Assembly: GCA_903859055.1 (NCBI GenBank)
Contig: CAIOLC010000072.1
Location: 1 to 40,053 of the forward strand
Origin: an uncultured Chlorobiaceae bacterium
Lineage (GTDB): Bacteria > Bacteroidota > Chlorobiia > Chlorobiales > Chlorobiaceae
Direction of reading: 5' to 3'
Length of the DNA stretch: 40,053 nucleotides
Shown here: piece by piece, positions 11,140 through 21,602 of the stretch
Layout of the letters: each line of letters begins with the position of its first letter
How positions within the stretch are numbered: the stretch's first letter is position 1
Program-made: the position numbers and the translations under genes
Notes under the pieces: model-generated
Told to the model about the DNA's origin: nothing
Databases searched by the model: none
What the model saw: the letters and a program-made list of their open reading frames with translations, nothing else

Positions 11140-12402
11140 ATGAACTTTCTCCACACCTCCGACTGGCATTTGGGCCATACGCTTTACGGCAGAAACCGTT
11201 ACAGTGAATTTTCCGCTTTTCTGGATTGGCTTGTCGAGTTGATTGAGCAGGAGAGGGTTGATGTCCTTCTTGTTGCAGGTGATCTGTTCGATACCAGCAT
11301 GCCCGGCAATCGGGCACAGGAGCTGTACTATGGTTTTCTCCACCGGGTTGCTTGTTACACCCCTTGCCGCTCTATGGTAATCACCTCCGGAAACCATGAC
11401 TCGGCCTCGTTTCTCGATGCTCCAAAAGCACTTCTGCGGGCACTTGATGTGCACGTGGTTGGTTCGGTGAGTGACAACGTGTCCGGGGAGGTGGTGGCAC
11501 TTCGCGACCGACAGGGAAAACTGGAGGCCGTCATCTGCGCCGTGCCGCATCTGCGCGACCGCGACATCAGAAGCGTGGAGGCTGGAGAGAGCGTGGACGA
11601 CAAGAGTCGCAAGCTCGTTGAAGGTGTTGAACTCCATTACCAAAAGGTGTGCCAGGCAGGAGAGCTTTTGCGACAGCAGGAGGGCACTTCCGTGCCGATG
11701 ATTGCCATGGGCCATCTCTTTACGGCAGGAGGCATAACGACAGATGGCGACGGAGTGCGCGAGCTTTATATCGGCTCGCTGGCCCGTGTGAGTCGTTCAA
11801 TTTTTCCGACCGGTATCGACTACCTTGCTCTCGGCCATCTGCACGTGCCTCAAAGGGTGGGGGGTGAGGAGCACCTGCGCTACTGCGGTTCGCCACTGCC
11901 GATGGGGTTTGGTGAGGCAGGTCAGCAGAAACAGGTGCTGCTTGTGGAGTTTGCCGATGGTGAGCGGAAGATCCGTGAGATTGCGGTGCCACGGTTTCAG
12001 CCGCTTGAGCGCATCAGTGGCGATATCGAAACCATCACCTCCCGTATGCTCCAACTCAAGGCAGAGGGGAGCTGCGCCTGGCTTGAGATCGAATACACTG
12101 GCACTGAGCTGGCAGGCAACCTGGGTGCGCTTCTGGAAGAGGTGGTAGAAGGGACGAGGCTTGAAATCCGCCGGATAAAGAACAGACGAACAGTTGCTAT
12201 TCTCAAGCAGCAGCTTTCGGAGCATGAATCACTGGATGAGCTTGGAGAGCTTGATGTTTTCGAGCGCTGTCTCAACGCAGGAAAGGTGCCCGATACCCAA
12301 CGGTCGGCTCTTGTACAGGCCTACCAGGAGATCGTGCTTTCCCTTCATGAACATGACGAACCACTCTCCGCCCTCCCCCCCTTGCAGAGGCAACCCCTAT
12401 GA
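11140..12402 (+). CDS. sbcD: Exonuclease SbcCD subunit D
   Basis: MNFLHTSDWHLGHTLYGRNRY, VAGDLFDTSMPG, ITSGNHDSASFLDAP, DYLALGHLHVPQ. ATG 11140 preferred over the ORF-track start 11035. Confidence 0.95.
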   Translation: MNFLHTSDWHLGHTLYGRNRYSEFSAFLDWLVELIEQERVDVLLVAGDLFDTSMPGNRAQELYYGFLHRVACYTPCRSMVITSGNHDSASFLDAPKALLRALDVHVVGSVSDNVSGEVVALRDRQGKLEAVICAVPHLRDRDIRSVEAGESVDDKSRKLVEGVELHYQKVCQAGELLRQQEGTSVPMIAMGHLFTAGGITTDGDGVRELYIGSLARVSRSIFPTGIDYLALGHLHVPQRVGGEEHLRYCGSPLPMGFGEAGQQKQVLLVEFADGERKIREIAVPRFQPLERISGDIETITSRMLQLKAEGSCAWLEIEYTGTELAGNLGALLEEVVEGTRLEIRRIKNRRTVAILKQQLSEHESLDELGELDVFERCLNAGKVPDTQRSALVQAYQEIVLSLHEHDEPLSALPPLQRQPL

Positions 12403-15400
12403 AAATACTCTCGTTACGGTTTAAAAACCTGAACTCTCTCGTGGGTGAATGGCTCATTGATTTTACAGCTCCAGAGTACGCTGTGGAGGGGATATTTGCC
12501 ATTACCGGACCCACCGGTTCCGGAAAGAGCACCGTTCTTGATGCCCTTTCGCTGGCGCTTTACGGTCAAACACCACGTCTCGGCAGAATCACCAAGAGCG
12601 GCAACGAAATCATGTCGCGCCGGAGCGGAGAGTGTTTTTCGGAGGTGGTGTTTGAAACCCTGAAGGGACGATACCGATGCCACTGGTCACAGCATCGCTC
12701 CCGCAAGCAACCGGGCGGGGAGTTGCAGAGCCAGAAACATGAGATTGCTGACGATGTGAGCGGCAAAATTCTTGAATCAAAATTGCAGGATACCCTTGCC
12801 GCCGTGGTACAACGAACGGGCATGGATTTTGAACAATTTACCCGCTCAATGCTGCTGGCCCAGGGTGGATTTGCCGCTTTTCTCCAGGCTCGTGATGACG
12901 ATCGGGCACCGGTGCTTGAGCAGATCACCGGCACAGAGATTTACTCCCTGATCTCCATGAAGGTGCATGAGCGCCACCGTTTTGAACAGCAGAAGCTGAA
13001 AGCACTCAGGGATGAGTGTTCCGGTATTCAGTTGCTTGATGCAGAGAGCGTTGCTGCCGTAGAGGCGGAGTTGGGTGCAAAACAGAGGGGTGAGGCCGAC
13101 ATCTGCAGCAGGCAGCATCAGGCACAAACCGCTTTTCGCTGGCTCAGGCAGATTTCAGCCATGCAGGGTGAACTTGAGGGAATGAAGGGAAGTTTCGATG
13201 AACTGAAGAGCTTTGAGGAGCGTTTCACTGCCGATCGTCAACGGATGGAGCTGGCCCGCCGTGCGGCAGCCTTTGAACCCGCACACACAACCCTCTGTCA
13301 GCTTCAGGAGCTTCAAAAGCGGGAGCTGCACGAAAAAAGCGTGCTGGAGAGCACCCTGGAGGATGCACAACAAGCGTTTGCCAAACGGAGAGAGTCCTTC
13401 CAGGATGCGGTGCAGAAGCTGCTGCAGGTGAAAGAGGAGGAGAAAACACTCTCTGTTGTTCTTCGCGACGTGAGGGCACTTGATGTGCAGATATCAGTCA
13501 AGCTTGAGCAGTGTCGGGAGCAGGAGGATGCGGTGAGGCTGCTTCGCGAACAGAGAGCAACTCTGGAGAGGCAGATGAGCCGCATTGAGGCTGAACTGCA
13601 GCAGGAGAGGAAAAAGGTTGAGGAGTCGGAGAGCTATCTGGATCAACATGAGAGCGACCGCACTCTCCTCGTTTCGCTGAGTGGTCTTGAAGCTGTCGTG
13701 GAGCAGCATCTTGAAGCGCAGCAGGGTGAACAGGAGGCAAAAGCCATACTGGAGCTGAGGCAACAAGAGCTTGCAGATGTCGAGATGCTTCACCGCAAGG
13801 CGCAACAGGAGGCAACAGCATCGCGGGCTGCTCTTGAAGTATCCCGTGCCCGACTCGAAGAGCTTTCGGAACAACTTGCCCATCATCTTGCCGGAGTGGA
13901 TATTCCCCAACTACGTCAGGAGAGAGAGCGTTTGCTGGAGCGCACCAGATTACTTGATGCTTTTGCCACACGAGTTTCCAATGCCGCTCAAATCGGAGAG
14001 CGTCTTGTCGTGTCAGAGCAGACTCTTGTGGATATTGATGCAGCTCTCTCTCGCACAACCCTGGAGATTGAGTGCGTTACTCTGCTTCAGCAAAAAGAGG
14101 CGCAGATCGTTGAAGGGCTTGAGCATCAGGCGGAGCTGCTCTCTAAAATTCTCTCACTGGAGAAGGAGCGCACGCTGCTGCTTGATGGCTCGCCCTGCCC
14201 TCTCTGCGGCTCGCTTCATCACCCCTGGGCTGAGGAGAGTCCTGAAACAACAGGTGATGACGATACCCTTCGCCTTGCCAGGCTGGTGCTGCAGGAGAGT
14301 GCTGGCAAGATCACGACCCTGAGGCTTGAGATGGCCAAAGCGGCAAGCGACCGGGAGCACGGTGAACGACAGATCCTTTCCGAAAAGAGAGCACTGGCCG
14401 ATGAGCATGGCTTGGTATGCAACCTTGCAAAAGAGCTTGGGATTGACGAAGAGCTGAGCCAGGAACAGGCAATGCAGAGCCTTGCGCTTGCCCGCAGTCA
14501 GGCGGCAGAGTGTGCCGGGAGGCTTGCCAGTGCTGAGCAACTTGACACCGCGCAGAAGCTTGCAGAGGGGGAGGTGCAGCGATTGCTTCAGCAGTTGGCC
14601 GAAACGGAACGACGTGAGGATGGGGATGCCTTTCGCCGGAAGAGCGCCGCAGCGGAGGTGAAAAGGGGAGAGGAGTCCTTCAACAACAGCAGAGAGCGGC
14701 GGATGGCTCTGCACGAGAGTCTCCGGAGGCAGCTTGCAGTGTACAACATTCTCACAGGAGAGGAGAGCGCATGGGGTGATGTTCTGCTGGTGCTGCACTT
14801 GCGCGCTGACGAGTGGCAACGTGCCATTGATCGCAAAACCCTGGCACTGCAGCAGATCGCTGCACTGGAGAGCAGCCTCAAGGCTCAGCATGAGCTTCGT
14901 GTGGCGAAAAACGTGGAGCTTGGCGAGAGGGAGCGACTCTCCCTCGCCGCTCAAACAACCTTTGCAGCTCTTCAGGAGCAACGGCAGCAACTCTTTGGAG
15001 CACAAAAACCGGATGAGGTGGAGCGCTCTCTTGCTAAGCGAGTAAAAGCTGAAGAAGCGTCGCTTGAGGATGCCCGAAGCAGCCGTGACAAAGCGTCGCA
15101 GCAGATTGGTGATCTCTCGGCACGCCTTGAAATGGTTGCCACCTCATCCGGTGGGAGGGCACTGATGATCACAGAGAAGCAGGCGCAGCTCACCCGGGAG
15201 CTGGCTGCCGTCGGCTTTGAGAGTCTCGAACGCTTTCTTGCGGCACGGCTGGATCGGGATGCGCTGGAAAAGCTTGAAGATCGGGCAAAGCGGCTGGCGG
15301 CACGCCGTCTTGAGCTTGAAACCCTGCAGAGCGAACGCCAGAGCAAGCTGATGAACGAGCAACAGTTGGCGCTTACCAGGCAATCGCCTGAAGAGTTGGA

Positions 15401-16073
15401 GGGGGAGATCGAACAGCTCTCAATCAGTTGCGCCACACTCCGATCCGCCATTGAAGTGCTGAAGCATCAACTCTTTGCGCACGAGAGTGCCGCCGCTCTG
15501 TTACGTGAAAAAACAGGTGCTCTTGCTGCCCAACAGGTTGAGTGTACACGCTGGACAACCCTCAATGAGCTTATCGGATCAGCCGACGGAAAGCGGTATC
15601 GCAATTTTGCCCAGGGGCTCACCTTCGACATCATGATTGGCCACGCCAACCGCCAACTGGTCAACATGAGCGATCGCTATCTCCTCGTCCGCTCATCCGA
15701 CCATCCCCTTGGCCTCAATGTGATCGACAACTATCAGGCGGGTGAGATGCGTTCCACCCTCAATCTCTCGGGAGGAGAGAGCTTCATTGTGAGCCTTGCG
15801 CTGGCCCTCGGGCTGTCGCAGATGTCGAGCCGGAATGTCCGGATTGATTCACTCTTTCTTGACGAAGGGTTCGGCACCCTTGATGAGGATGCCCTTGATA
15901 CCGCCCTGCAGACCCTTGCGGCACTTCAGCAGAACGGGAAGATCATAGGCATCATCTCCCATGTTCCGGCGCTCAAGGAGCGTATTACCACGCAGATCAG
16001 GGTTCATCCTCTTTCAGGAGGGCGCAGCCGCTTGTCGGGGCCTGCGGTGCGTGAGGTGTTGGGCAATCGTTGA
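12399..16073 (+). CDS. sbcC: Exonuclease SbcCD subunit C (SMC-like ATPase)
   Basis: Walker A ITGPTGSGKSTVLDALSLALYG, long coiled coil, zinc hook CPLCGS, signature LNLSGGESFIVSLALALGLS, Walker B SLFLDEGFGTLDED; ATGA overlap with sbcD. Confidence 0.95.
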   Translation: MKILSLRFKNLNSLVGEWLIDFTAPEYAVEGIFAITGPTGSGKSTVLDALSLALYGQTPRLGRITKSGNEIMSRRSGECFSEVVFETLKGRYRCHWSQHRSRKQPGGELQSQKHEIADDVSGKILESKLQDTLAAVVQRTGMDFEQFTRSMLLAQGGFAAFLQARDDDRAPVLEQITGTEIYSLISMKVHERHRFEQQKLKALRDECSGIQLLDAESVAAVEAELGAKQRGEADICSRQHQAQTAFRWLRQISAMQGELEGMKGSFDELKSFEERFTADRQRMELARRAAAFEPAHTTLCQLQELQKRELHEKSVLESTLEDAQQAFAKRRESFQDAVQKLLQVKEEEKTLSVVLRDVRALDVQISVKLEQCREQEDAVRLLREQRATLERQMSRIEAELQQERKKVEESESYLDQHESDRTLLVSLSGLEAVVEQHLEAQQGEQEAKAILELRQQELADVEMLHRKAQQEATASRAALEVSRARLEELSEQLAHHLAGVDIPQLRQERERLLERTRLLDAFATRVSNAAQIGERLVVSEQTLVDIDAALSRTTLEIECVTLLQQKEAQIVEGLEHQAELLSKILSLEKERTLLLDGSPCPLCGSLHHPWAEESPETTGDDDTLRLARLVLQESAGKITTLRLEMAKAASDREHGERQILSEKRALADEHGLVCNLAKELGIDEELSQEQAMQSLALARSQAAECAGRLASAEQLDTAQKLAEGEVQRLLQQLAETERREDGDAFRRKSAAAEVKRGEESFNNSRERRMALHESLRRQLAVYNILTGEESAWGDVLLVLHLRADEWQRAIDRKTLALQQIAALESSLKAQHELRVAKNVELGERERLSLAAQTTFAALQEQRQQLFGAQKPDEVERSLAKRVKAEEASLEDARSSRDKASQQIGDLSARLEMVATSSGGRALMITEKQAQLTRELAAVGFESLERFLAARLDRDALEKLEDRAKRLAARRLELETLQSERQSKLMNEQQLALTRQSPEELEGEIEQLSISCATLRSAIEVLKHQLFAHESAAALLREKTGALAAQQVECTRWTTLNELIGSADGKRYRNFAQGLTFDIMIGHANRQLVNMSDRYLLVRSSDHPLGLNVIDNYQAGEMRSTLNLSGGESFIVSLALALGLSQMSSRNVRIDSLFLDEGFGTLDEDALDTALQTLAALQQNGKIIGIISHVPALKERITTQIRVHPLSGGRSRLSGPAVREVLGNR

Positions 16074-16264
16074 AAAAGATAAAGCAGGACGATCCGGATA
16101 GCCGTTTTGAAGATTACTGGCATTTTTTTGCCTTTCTCCCCATTGCTCAAAAAGATCTACTCCGGATGCTGCCATATCAGAAGTATTTCGGTTTTGCTCC
16201 AGGAAATGTAATTGGTATAATTCTGTCTTTTATAGACAGAATATATGCAGCAACAGGATCCTTT

Positions 16265-16384
16265 TCAAGCAAGAGAAGCTTTGCGCCTGAAAAGTTCCAG
16301 CATTTCAATTGCCGGTTCGATTTGCTGTTTATCGTTGGATTGCCGGGTTACATGAGTTGCAACAATCAGCGTGGTAGCGATATA
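16265..16384 (-). pseudogene. Possible transposase relic fragment
   Basis: Minus-strand frame reads YIATTLIVATHVTRQSNDKQQIEPAIEMLELFRRKASLA*, resembling the '(I)VAa.VT...NDKQQ..P.ie' segment of IS1182-type transposases. Bounded by stops with no intact ORF. Confidence 0.35.
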
Positions 16385-16578
16385 TCAAAAGAATTTGTTC
16401 CACAGTATCACTTCCGGACAGTAAAAACATACCCCTGTAAATCATGAAAATAATGCCAAAACCTGAAGTGAAAAGATGTCGGTAAAATTTTGGCTGGTTT
16501 CGGAACAGGTGACGAAGTAACTTTTTTTTGAGCATTTATAACCCTCTTGGGGTAAAAAGCTTGCACAGGGTTCAAAGT

Positions 16579-17298
16579 TCAGCCTTGCAGACGGAGCGGG
16601 AGTTCAAGACCGTTTGCTTCGAGGAGTTCTCTGTTGCTGAGAATCTCTTTGGTCGCTCCATGGGCAGTCATTTTCCCTTCCGCCATAATAAAGACCCTGT
16701 CACAAGTATCCCAGATAAAATCAAGGTCATGCGAAACTGTTATTTTTGTTGATTGGAGTGTATTGACGAGATTGATCAGCTTTCTTCTGTTTCGGGGGTC
16801 GAGATCCGAGGTTGGTTCGTCCATCACCAGGAGGGGCGGCTTCATGATCAATACCGTAGCAAAGGCGGCAAACCTTTTTTGCCCTTGCGAAAGATGAGAG
16901 GGCGGTTTGTCTCGCAGTTCCCAGAGTCCAAGACTCCTGAGAAGTTTCTCTGCCTCAGCATCAATACACTCCCTTTTCATACCCTGATTAAGCGGGCCAA
17001 AGACCACATCATCAAAGAGACGTGCGGTAAAAAGCTGGTCGTCAGGGTTCTGAAACACAAGTCCAACCTGCTGACGGATTGTTTCAATATTTTGTTTCTT
17101 GACCTCCATGCCTGCAATACTGATTTTGCCGGAATGAGGCAAAAAATAGCCATTCAGATGGTTGAGGAGTGTCGATTTTCCCGCACCGTTTGCCCCCACG
17201 ATACCAGCCGATTCACTGGTATGAATGGTCAGTGAAACATTATCAAGTGCTTTTGTGCCATCAGGGTAGAAAAAGCTTACCTCTTTTGCAATGATCAA
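16579..17298 (-). CDS. cbiO: Cobalt/nickel ECF transporter ATP-binding protein
   Basis: VGANGAGKSTLLNHLNGYFLP, VGLVFQNPDDQLFTARLFDDVVFGP, LSQGQKRFAAFATVL, LLVMDEPTSDLDP. Probable TTG start at 17298 preceded by GGAGG. Confidence 0.92.
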   Translation of the reverse strand: MIIAKEVSFFYPDGTKALDNVSLTIHTSESAGIVGANGAGKSTLLNHLNGYFLPHSGKISIAGMEVKKQNIETIRQQVGLVFQNPDDQLFTARLFDDVVFGPLNQGMKRECIDAEAEKLLRSLGLWELRDKPPSHLSQGQKRFAAFATVLIMKPPLLVMDEPTSDLDPRNRRKLINLVNTLQSTKITVSHDLDFIWDTCDRVFIMAEGKMTAHGATKEILSNRELLEANGLELPLRLQG

Positions 17299-17314
17299 GG
17301 AGAATCCTCCGGTC

Positions 17315-18073
17315 TCAGTGAATAAATACCATGCGTACAACCAGAAAGCCGAGAAACGAGACAACCAAAGAGGCAATGTCCACTCCCGTAAAAAGAGGGG
17401 TGGCTTTTTTTTCAACAAATCCGCTATGAAAGCCCCTTGCAGTCATTGCCATGTAAATTTTTTCAGCTCTGGATGTTGTTCTGATCAGGAGTGAGCCAAT
17501 CAGTTTTGCTGTCGTGAAAAGACCTTTGCCTTTACCGCCAAACGAACGCATATCCCGTGCCTTCTTCATAGAGCGAGCCTCCTCAGCCAGAAGAAAGCTG
17601 TAGCGGTAAACCAGAAGCAGTTGCGTGACAAAGAGTTCAGGCACGCCAACTCCTTTCAGGGCAAAAGCAAGACGATTGAAGGGGACAAGATGGGTGAGCA
17701 ACTGCAGGGCGGTCATGGCAACCATTGTTTTAAGGACAAGAACCAGGCCTGAAATCACTCCTCCGCTCACCGTTATTCCAAAAAGATCAAGAAATGGCCG
17801 ACGGTCAAGCCAGGGGTTTGCGGCTGCCATAATAAGCACAAAAGGGGAGAGAAGGAGAAGACGATGCAGGAGTGGCTTGACAGGAAGATCTGCTGCAGTT
17901 ATCAAAAGAAGGGGAAAAGAGGCATAGCTGATCACTGCCGGTATATTGTATTTCGGTACCGAAAGCACAAAAAGCAGAAACATAGCCGACAGGATAAGCG
18001 CGGTATGGTCGCTGATCGAAAGAAATGGTGTCAAAGTTTGGCCTCTTGGGGTCAGGATGTTGATATCTTTCAC
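17315..18073 (-). CDS. cbiQ: Cobalt/nickel ECF transporter transmembrane protein (CbiQ/NikQ)
   Basis: RYSFLLAEEARSMKKARDMRSFGGKGK, GSLLIRTTSRAEKIYMAMTARGF match the CbiQ coupling region; between cbiM and cbiO. Confidence 0.9.
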   Translation of the reverse strand: MKDINILTPRGQTLTPFLSISDHTALILSAMFLLFVLSVPKYNIPAVISYASFPLLLITAADLPVKPLLHRLLLLSPFVLIMAAANPWLDRRPFLDLFGITVSGGVISGLVLVLKTMVAMTALQLLTHLVPFNRLAFALKGVGVPELFVTQLLLVYRYSFLLAEEARSMKKARDMRSFGGKGKGLFTTAKLIGSLLIRTTSRAEKIYMAMTARGFHSGFVEKKATPLFTGVDIASLVVSFLGFLVVRMVFIH

Positions 18074-19113
18074 TTTGCCCCGGAATTTGCGATGCCTCTT
18101 TGGCCGTAAGGTGAGCCTTTTCTCAGCACAAAACCTGCCGATCCGGCAAGCAGCAGCACCAGGAGGCTTCCAATGATTCCGGAAACGCTTGTGCCAGAAT
18201 TGAGAGAGGAGGCGGATGTTGCTGTTTTTTCTACCGCCTTATCAGATATTTTGAATGAATAATCAGGCAAAAAAGCTGTGCGAGCCTGCAGGGAAGCGAA
18301 GAGATCATGGACGTTATCGCCTCTGCCGTATACTTTTTCCTGTTGGCTCACCCTGGCCATTGCCCATTCCAGACCGTCGGGCAGGGATGACGAAAAGGAG
18401 GAGACGACACCTCCCCCAATCAAAGCGGCAAGCGTAAACAGGAGAGGGATAAAACGAGGTTTTGATGATGCAGGTTGTGTGGCAAGCAGAGCCGGTTCAG
18501 TTTTCATGACAAACGATACTACCGCAAGGGTGACCAGACCCTCAACGATACCAATCGCCAGGTGAATCGGCAGCATGAAAAGCAGAAAGGAGCTGAATGG
18601 CAGTTCGGTGATGCCTGACAGGGTGGTTTCGAGCACGACACACAACGCTCCCGTCAAAAGAGCTGCTATGGCCGCTGCCATGCTGCCTGTGGCGCGTCTG
18701 ACCGGAGATGCAGAATTTCCGGCAAAAACTCGATAGATGAATGGAAACGCAATAAATGCAGGAATAAAGGCCAGGTTGAACAAATTGCAGCCAAGCGCCA
18801 GAAGCCCGCCATCGGCAAAAAACAGGGACTGGATAACAAGTACTGAAGCAAGCGCAAGAAAGGCCCGGTGTGGACCGAGCAAGATGGTCAAAAGAAGCCC
18901 GCCACCGAGATGCCCGCTGGAGCCTGTGCCGGGGATGGTGAAGTTGATCATTTGAGCAGCAAAAACAAAGGCTCCGAGCACACCCATGAGTGGTGTTTTT
19001 GAGCCGTCCTCCTCCAATGATACTTGTTGTGCAGAAAAGCCGATCAGCGACGCGCTTACCGCCCAGAATGCTCCTGCTACAACCGGCGACAATAAAGCAT
19101 CGGCGACATGCAT
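18070..19113 (-). CDS. cbiM: Cobalt/nickel ECF transporter substrate component, CbiM/NikM fused to a NikN-like domain
   Basis: MHVADALLSPVVAGAFWAVS (metal-binding Met-His N-terminus), GSSGHLGGGLLL, then C-terminal SSLPDGLEWAMARVS...LPDYSF (NikN-like). Confidence 0.92.
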   Translation of the reverse strand: MHVADALLSPVVAGAFWAVSASLIGFSAQQVSLEEDGSKTPLMGVLGAFVFAAQMINFTIPGTGSSGHLGGGLLLTILLGPHRAFLALASVLVIQSLFFADGGLLALGCNLFNLAFIPAFIAFPFIYRVFAGNSASPVRRATGSMAAAIAALLTGALCVVLETTLSGITELPFSSFLLFMLPIHLAIGIVEGLVTLAVVSFVMKTEPALLATQPASSKPRFIPLLFTLAALIGGGVVSSFSSSLPDGLEWAMARVSQQEKVYGRGDNVHDLFASLQARTAFLPDYSFKISDKAVEKTATSASSLNSGTSVSGIIGSLLVLLLAGSAGFVLRKGSPYGQRGIANSGAK

Positions 19114-19297
19114 ACCTGCGACTCCCTGTTTTTGCTTGACAATGTTGCATTAAAATAACAACACTGCTCTCCACAAACAAACCTCTCCCTCTTTCGCCCC
19201 TTTTTTCTTATAATAGGCCATAATGTGCAGTTGTTTCTCTTGCATGAAGGCAATGGCACAACAAGGAATTAACCAGAACGAAGAGGTGTGGCGACTC

Positions 19298-20017
19298 ATG
19301 GCTGAAACCATTCTCAGGCTTGAACATATTCGCAAGGAGCTTGGCCTCTCCAAGGCTATTCGCCAGACGATCATTCCCAATCTTTCACTGGAGATAAAAG
19401 CGGGTGAGTTTGTTACCATCACTGGGCCTTCCGGTTCTGGTAAATCCACGTTACTCTACCTTATGGGGGGGCTTGACAAGCCAACCGCTGGCAAGGTGTG
19501 GCTTGATGGCGATGATCTTACTGAAAAAAATGAGACGGAGATGAACCGTATCCGAAACGAAAAAATCGGGTTCATCTATCAGTTTCATTTTTTGCTGCCC
19601 GAGTTCAGCGCTGTTGAGAATGTCAGTATGCCGATGATGATCAATGGTCGGCGAACCCGCAAGGAGATCAAAGAGCGGGCGGTGAAGCTGCTTGATATGG
19701 TTGACATGCAGAACAAATACGACAACAAGCCAAGCCAGTTGTCGGGTGGTCAGCAGCAGCGTGTTGCCATTGCTCGCGCCATTGCCAATGAACCAAAAAT
19801 TCTGCTTGGTGACGAGCCTACCGGTAATCTTGATTCGCGATCCGGAAATATTGTCTACCAGCTCTTTGACCGCTTTAACCGGGAGATGAATCAGACCATT
19901 ATTGTTGTTACCCACGATGAGGTGTTTGCCAATCGGGCAGGGCGGCGAATTCACATTGTGGATGGCCAGGTGGAGAGTGATCGACCGTTGCGGGAAAAGG
20001 CGGAAGAGCCAGTCTGA
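19298..20017 (+). CDS. LolD-like ABC transporter ATP-binding protein
   Basis: [85 protein letters not shown]. Met 19298 fits the family better than 19223. Confidence 0.9.
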   Translation: MAETILRLEHIRKELGLSKAIRQTIIPNLSLEIKAGEFVTITGPSGSGKSTLLYLMGGLDKPTAGKVWLDGDDLTEKNETEMNRIRNEKIGFIYQFHFLLPEFSAVENVSMPMMINGRRTRKEIKERAVKLLDMVDMQNKYDNKPSQLSGGQQQRVAIARAIANEPKILLGDEPTGNLDSRSGNIVYQLFDRFNREMNQTIIVVTHDEVFANRAGRRIHIVDGQVESDRPLREKAEEPV

Positions 20018-20052
20018 GAGATACTACCGAATGAGCACAATTCTTTACCTCT

Positions 20053-21591
20053 ATGTCATTGTTACTTGAAAGCATCAGGCAGAGCAAACCCCATCTTTAC
20101 CGCGCATTTTCACTGGTAGAGCATGGAGAGCAGCATCTTCAGCGAATCAGTGAGCTGGATAAGTACTGGGAGCAATTGAAACAGCCGGTCCAGAGGGTGA
20201 TTTTCCCCTCCAGCGATCTTCCCGCAGATACGGTTATCAGCGGTGAGTATGATCTGGTTTATGCAGGAGGGACACTCAGTCTTCTCCATGCTGCGGTGAT
20301 GGCCGGGAAGTATGGCCGGAAGGTAATGATTTTTGACCGTCAGCGACCTGCAAAGTCGACCAGGGACTGGAATATTTCGCGTTATGAGTTACTCAGACTT
20401 TCGGCTCTCGGACTTTTGACGGAAGCTGAAATTGACTCAGTGATTGTTCGCCAGTACAAGAACGGCTGGGTTGAATTCTACCAGCATGACGGGCGGCAAA
20501 AGAGGCTTGTTATGGATAACGTGCTTGATTGTGCTGTTGATACCGACAAACTTCTTGGTCTGGTACAAGAGAAGATTGAGGCAGTGCCAGGAAGCGAAAT
20601 ACTTGCCGGTTATACTTTTCTCCGTTGCTATCAGTTTGACGACCATATTGTGGTCAAGATGGTTGATCGGCAGGGGCGACTTCTGTATTGTAAAACACGG
20701 GTGCTCGTTGATGTGATGGGGATACTCTCACCAGTCGCCATGCAGCTCAATCATGGCCGGCCACACACCCACCTCTGCCCGACGGTTGGCACGGTGGCGA
20801 GCGGTTTTGAGGATGTTGATTTTGATACTGGTGAAATTCTTGCAACAACCAGGCCTGCAGACATTACCCCCGGAAAGGGACGACAGCTTATCTGGGAGGG
20901 ATTTCCTGCTGAAGGCACAAAGTATATCACCTATCTTTTCTTTTATGATGAAGCTGATTCCCTGAACGACAAATCGTTGCTCTCGCTTTTCGAAACTTAC
21001 TTCGAAACGCTCTCCGAGTATAAAAAGCCGGGAAAAAATTTTGTTCTTCACCGCCCTGTCTACGGCATTATTCCAGCTTATTGCCATGATGGCTTCGTTC
21101 GTACCAGGGAGGTTGCTGATGATCACATTATTTTGTTTGGCGATGCAGCCTCACTTGGCTCTCCTCTCACCTTCTGTGGCTTCGGGTCGATGGTTCGAAA
21201 TCTTCACCATCTGACTGCCGATCTTGAGACTGCACTCTGTGACAACAAGTTGACGAAACAGCATCTTGAAAAGATCAATGCCTACGAGCCCAATGTGGCC
21301 TCCATGGCTAATCTCATGAAGTATATGTGTTTCAACAACTCCACGGATGAACCAAATTTTGTGAACGATCTGATGAATGAGGTAATGCACGTGCTTGATG
21401 ATCTTCCACAACGCTATCGTCAGGCGATGTTCCGTGATGAGATGAAGATTGAAGAGCTGGCGCTGGTAATGCTTCGGGTAGCGTGGCGTTATCCCAAAGT
21501 AGTGACGGCAACATGGGAGAAACTTGGAGTGCAGGGTTCCCTGGGATTTTTTAAAAATCTTGCTGGCTGGGCACTTTCATCAGTCAGATAA
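20053..21591 (+). CDS. cruA: Lycopene cyclase, CruA/CruB family (FAD-dependent)
   Basis: [32 protein letters not shown] dinucleotide fold, [47 protein letters not shown]; matches the green-sulfur-bacterial CruA family as remembered. Confidence 0.75.
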   Translation: MSLLLESIRQSKPHLYRAFSLVEHGEQHLQRISELDKYWEQLKQPVQRVIFPSSDLPADTVISGEYDLVYAGGTLSLLHAAVMAGKYGRKVMIFDRQRPAKSTRDWNISRYELLRLSALGLLTEAEIDSVIVRQYKNGWVEFYQHDGRQKRLVMDNVLDCAVDTDKLLGLVQEKIEAVPGSEILAGYTFLRCYQFDDHIVVKMVDRQGRLLYCKTRVLVDVMGILSPVAMQLNHGRPHTHLCPTVGTVASGFEDVDFDTGEILATTRPADITPGKGRQLIWEGFPAEGTKYITYLFFYDEADSLNDKSLLSLFETYFETLSEYKKPGKNFVLHRPVYGIIPAYCHDGFVRTREVADDHIILFGDAASLGSPLTFCGFGSMVRNLHHLTADLETALCDNKLTKQHLEKINAYEPNVASMANLMKYMCFNNSTDEPNFVNDLMNEVMHVLDDLPQRYRQAMFRDEMKIEELALVMLRVAWRYPKVVTATWEKLGVQGSLGFFKNLAGWALSSVR

Positions 21592-21602
21592 TATTTTCAG
21601 TG

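Noticed and set aside
14154-15005. 283-aa minus-strand ORF
   Set aside because: Antisense of the sbcC coiled-coil region; a product of biased codon usage.
16070-16447. 125-aa plus-strand ORF overlapping the sbcC stop
   Set aside because: No recognisable domain; crosses the inverted repeat and the putative transposase relic, so not called as a gene.
18542-19180. 212-aa minus-strand ORF
   Set aside because: Alternate frame of cbiM, Cys/Ser/Arg-rich, not protein-like.
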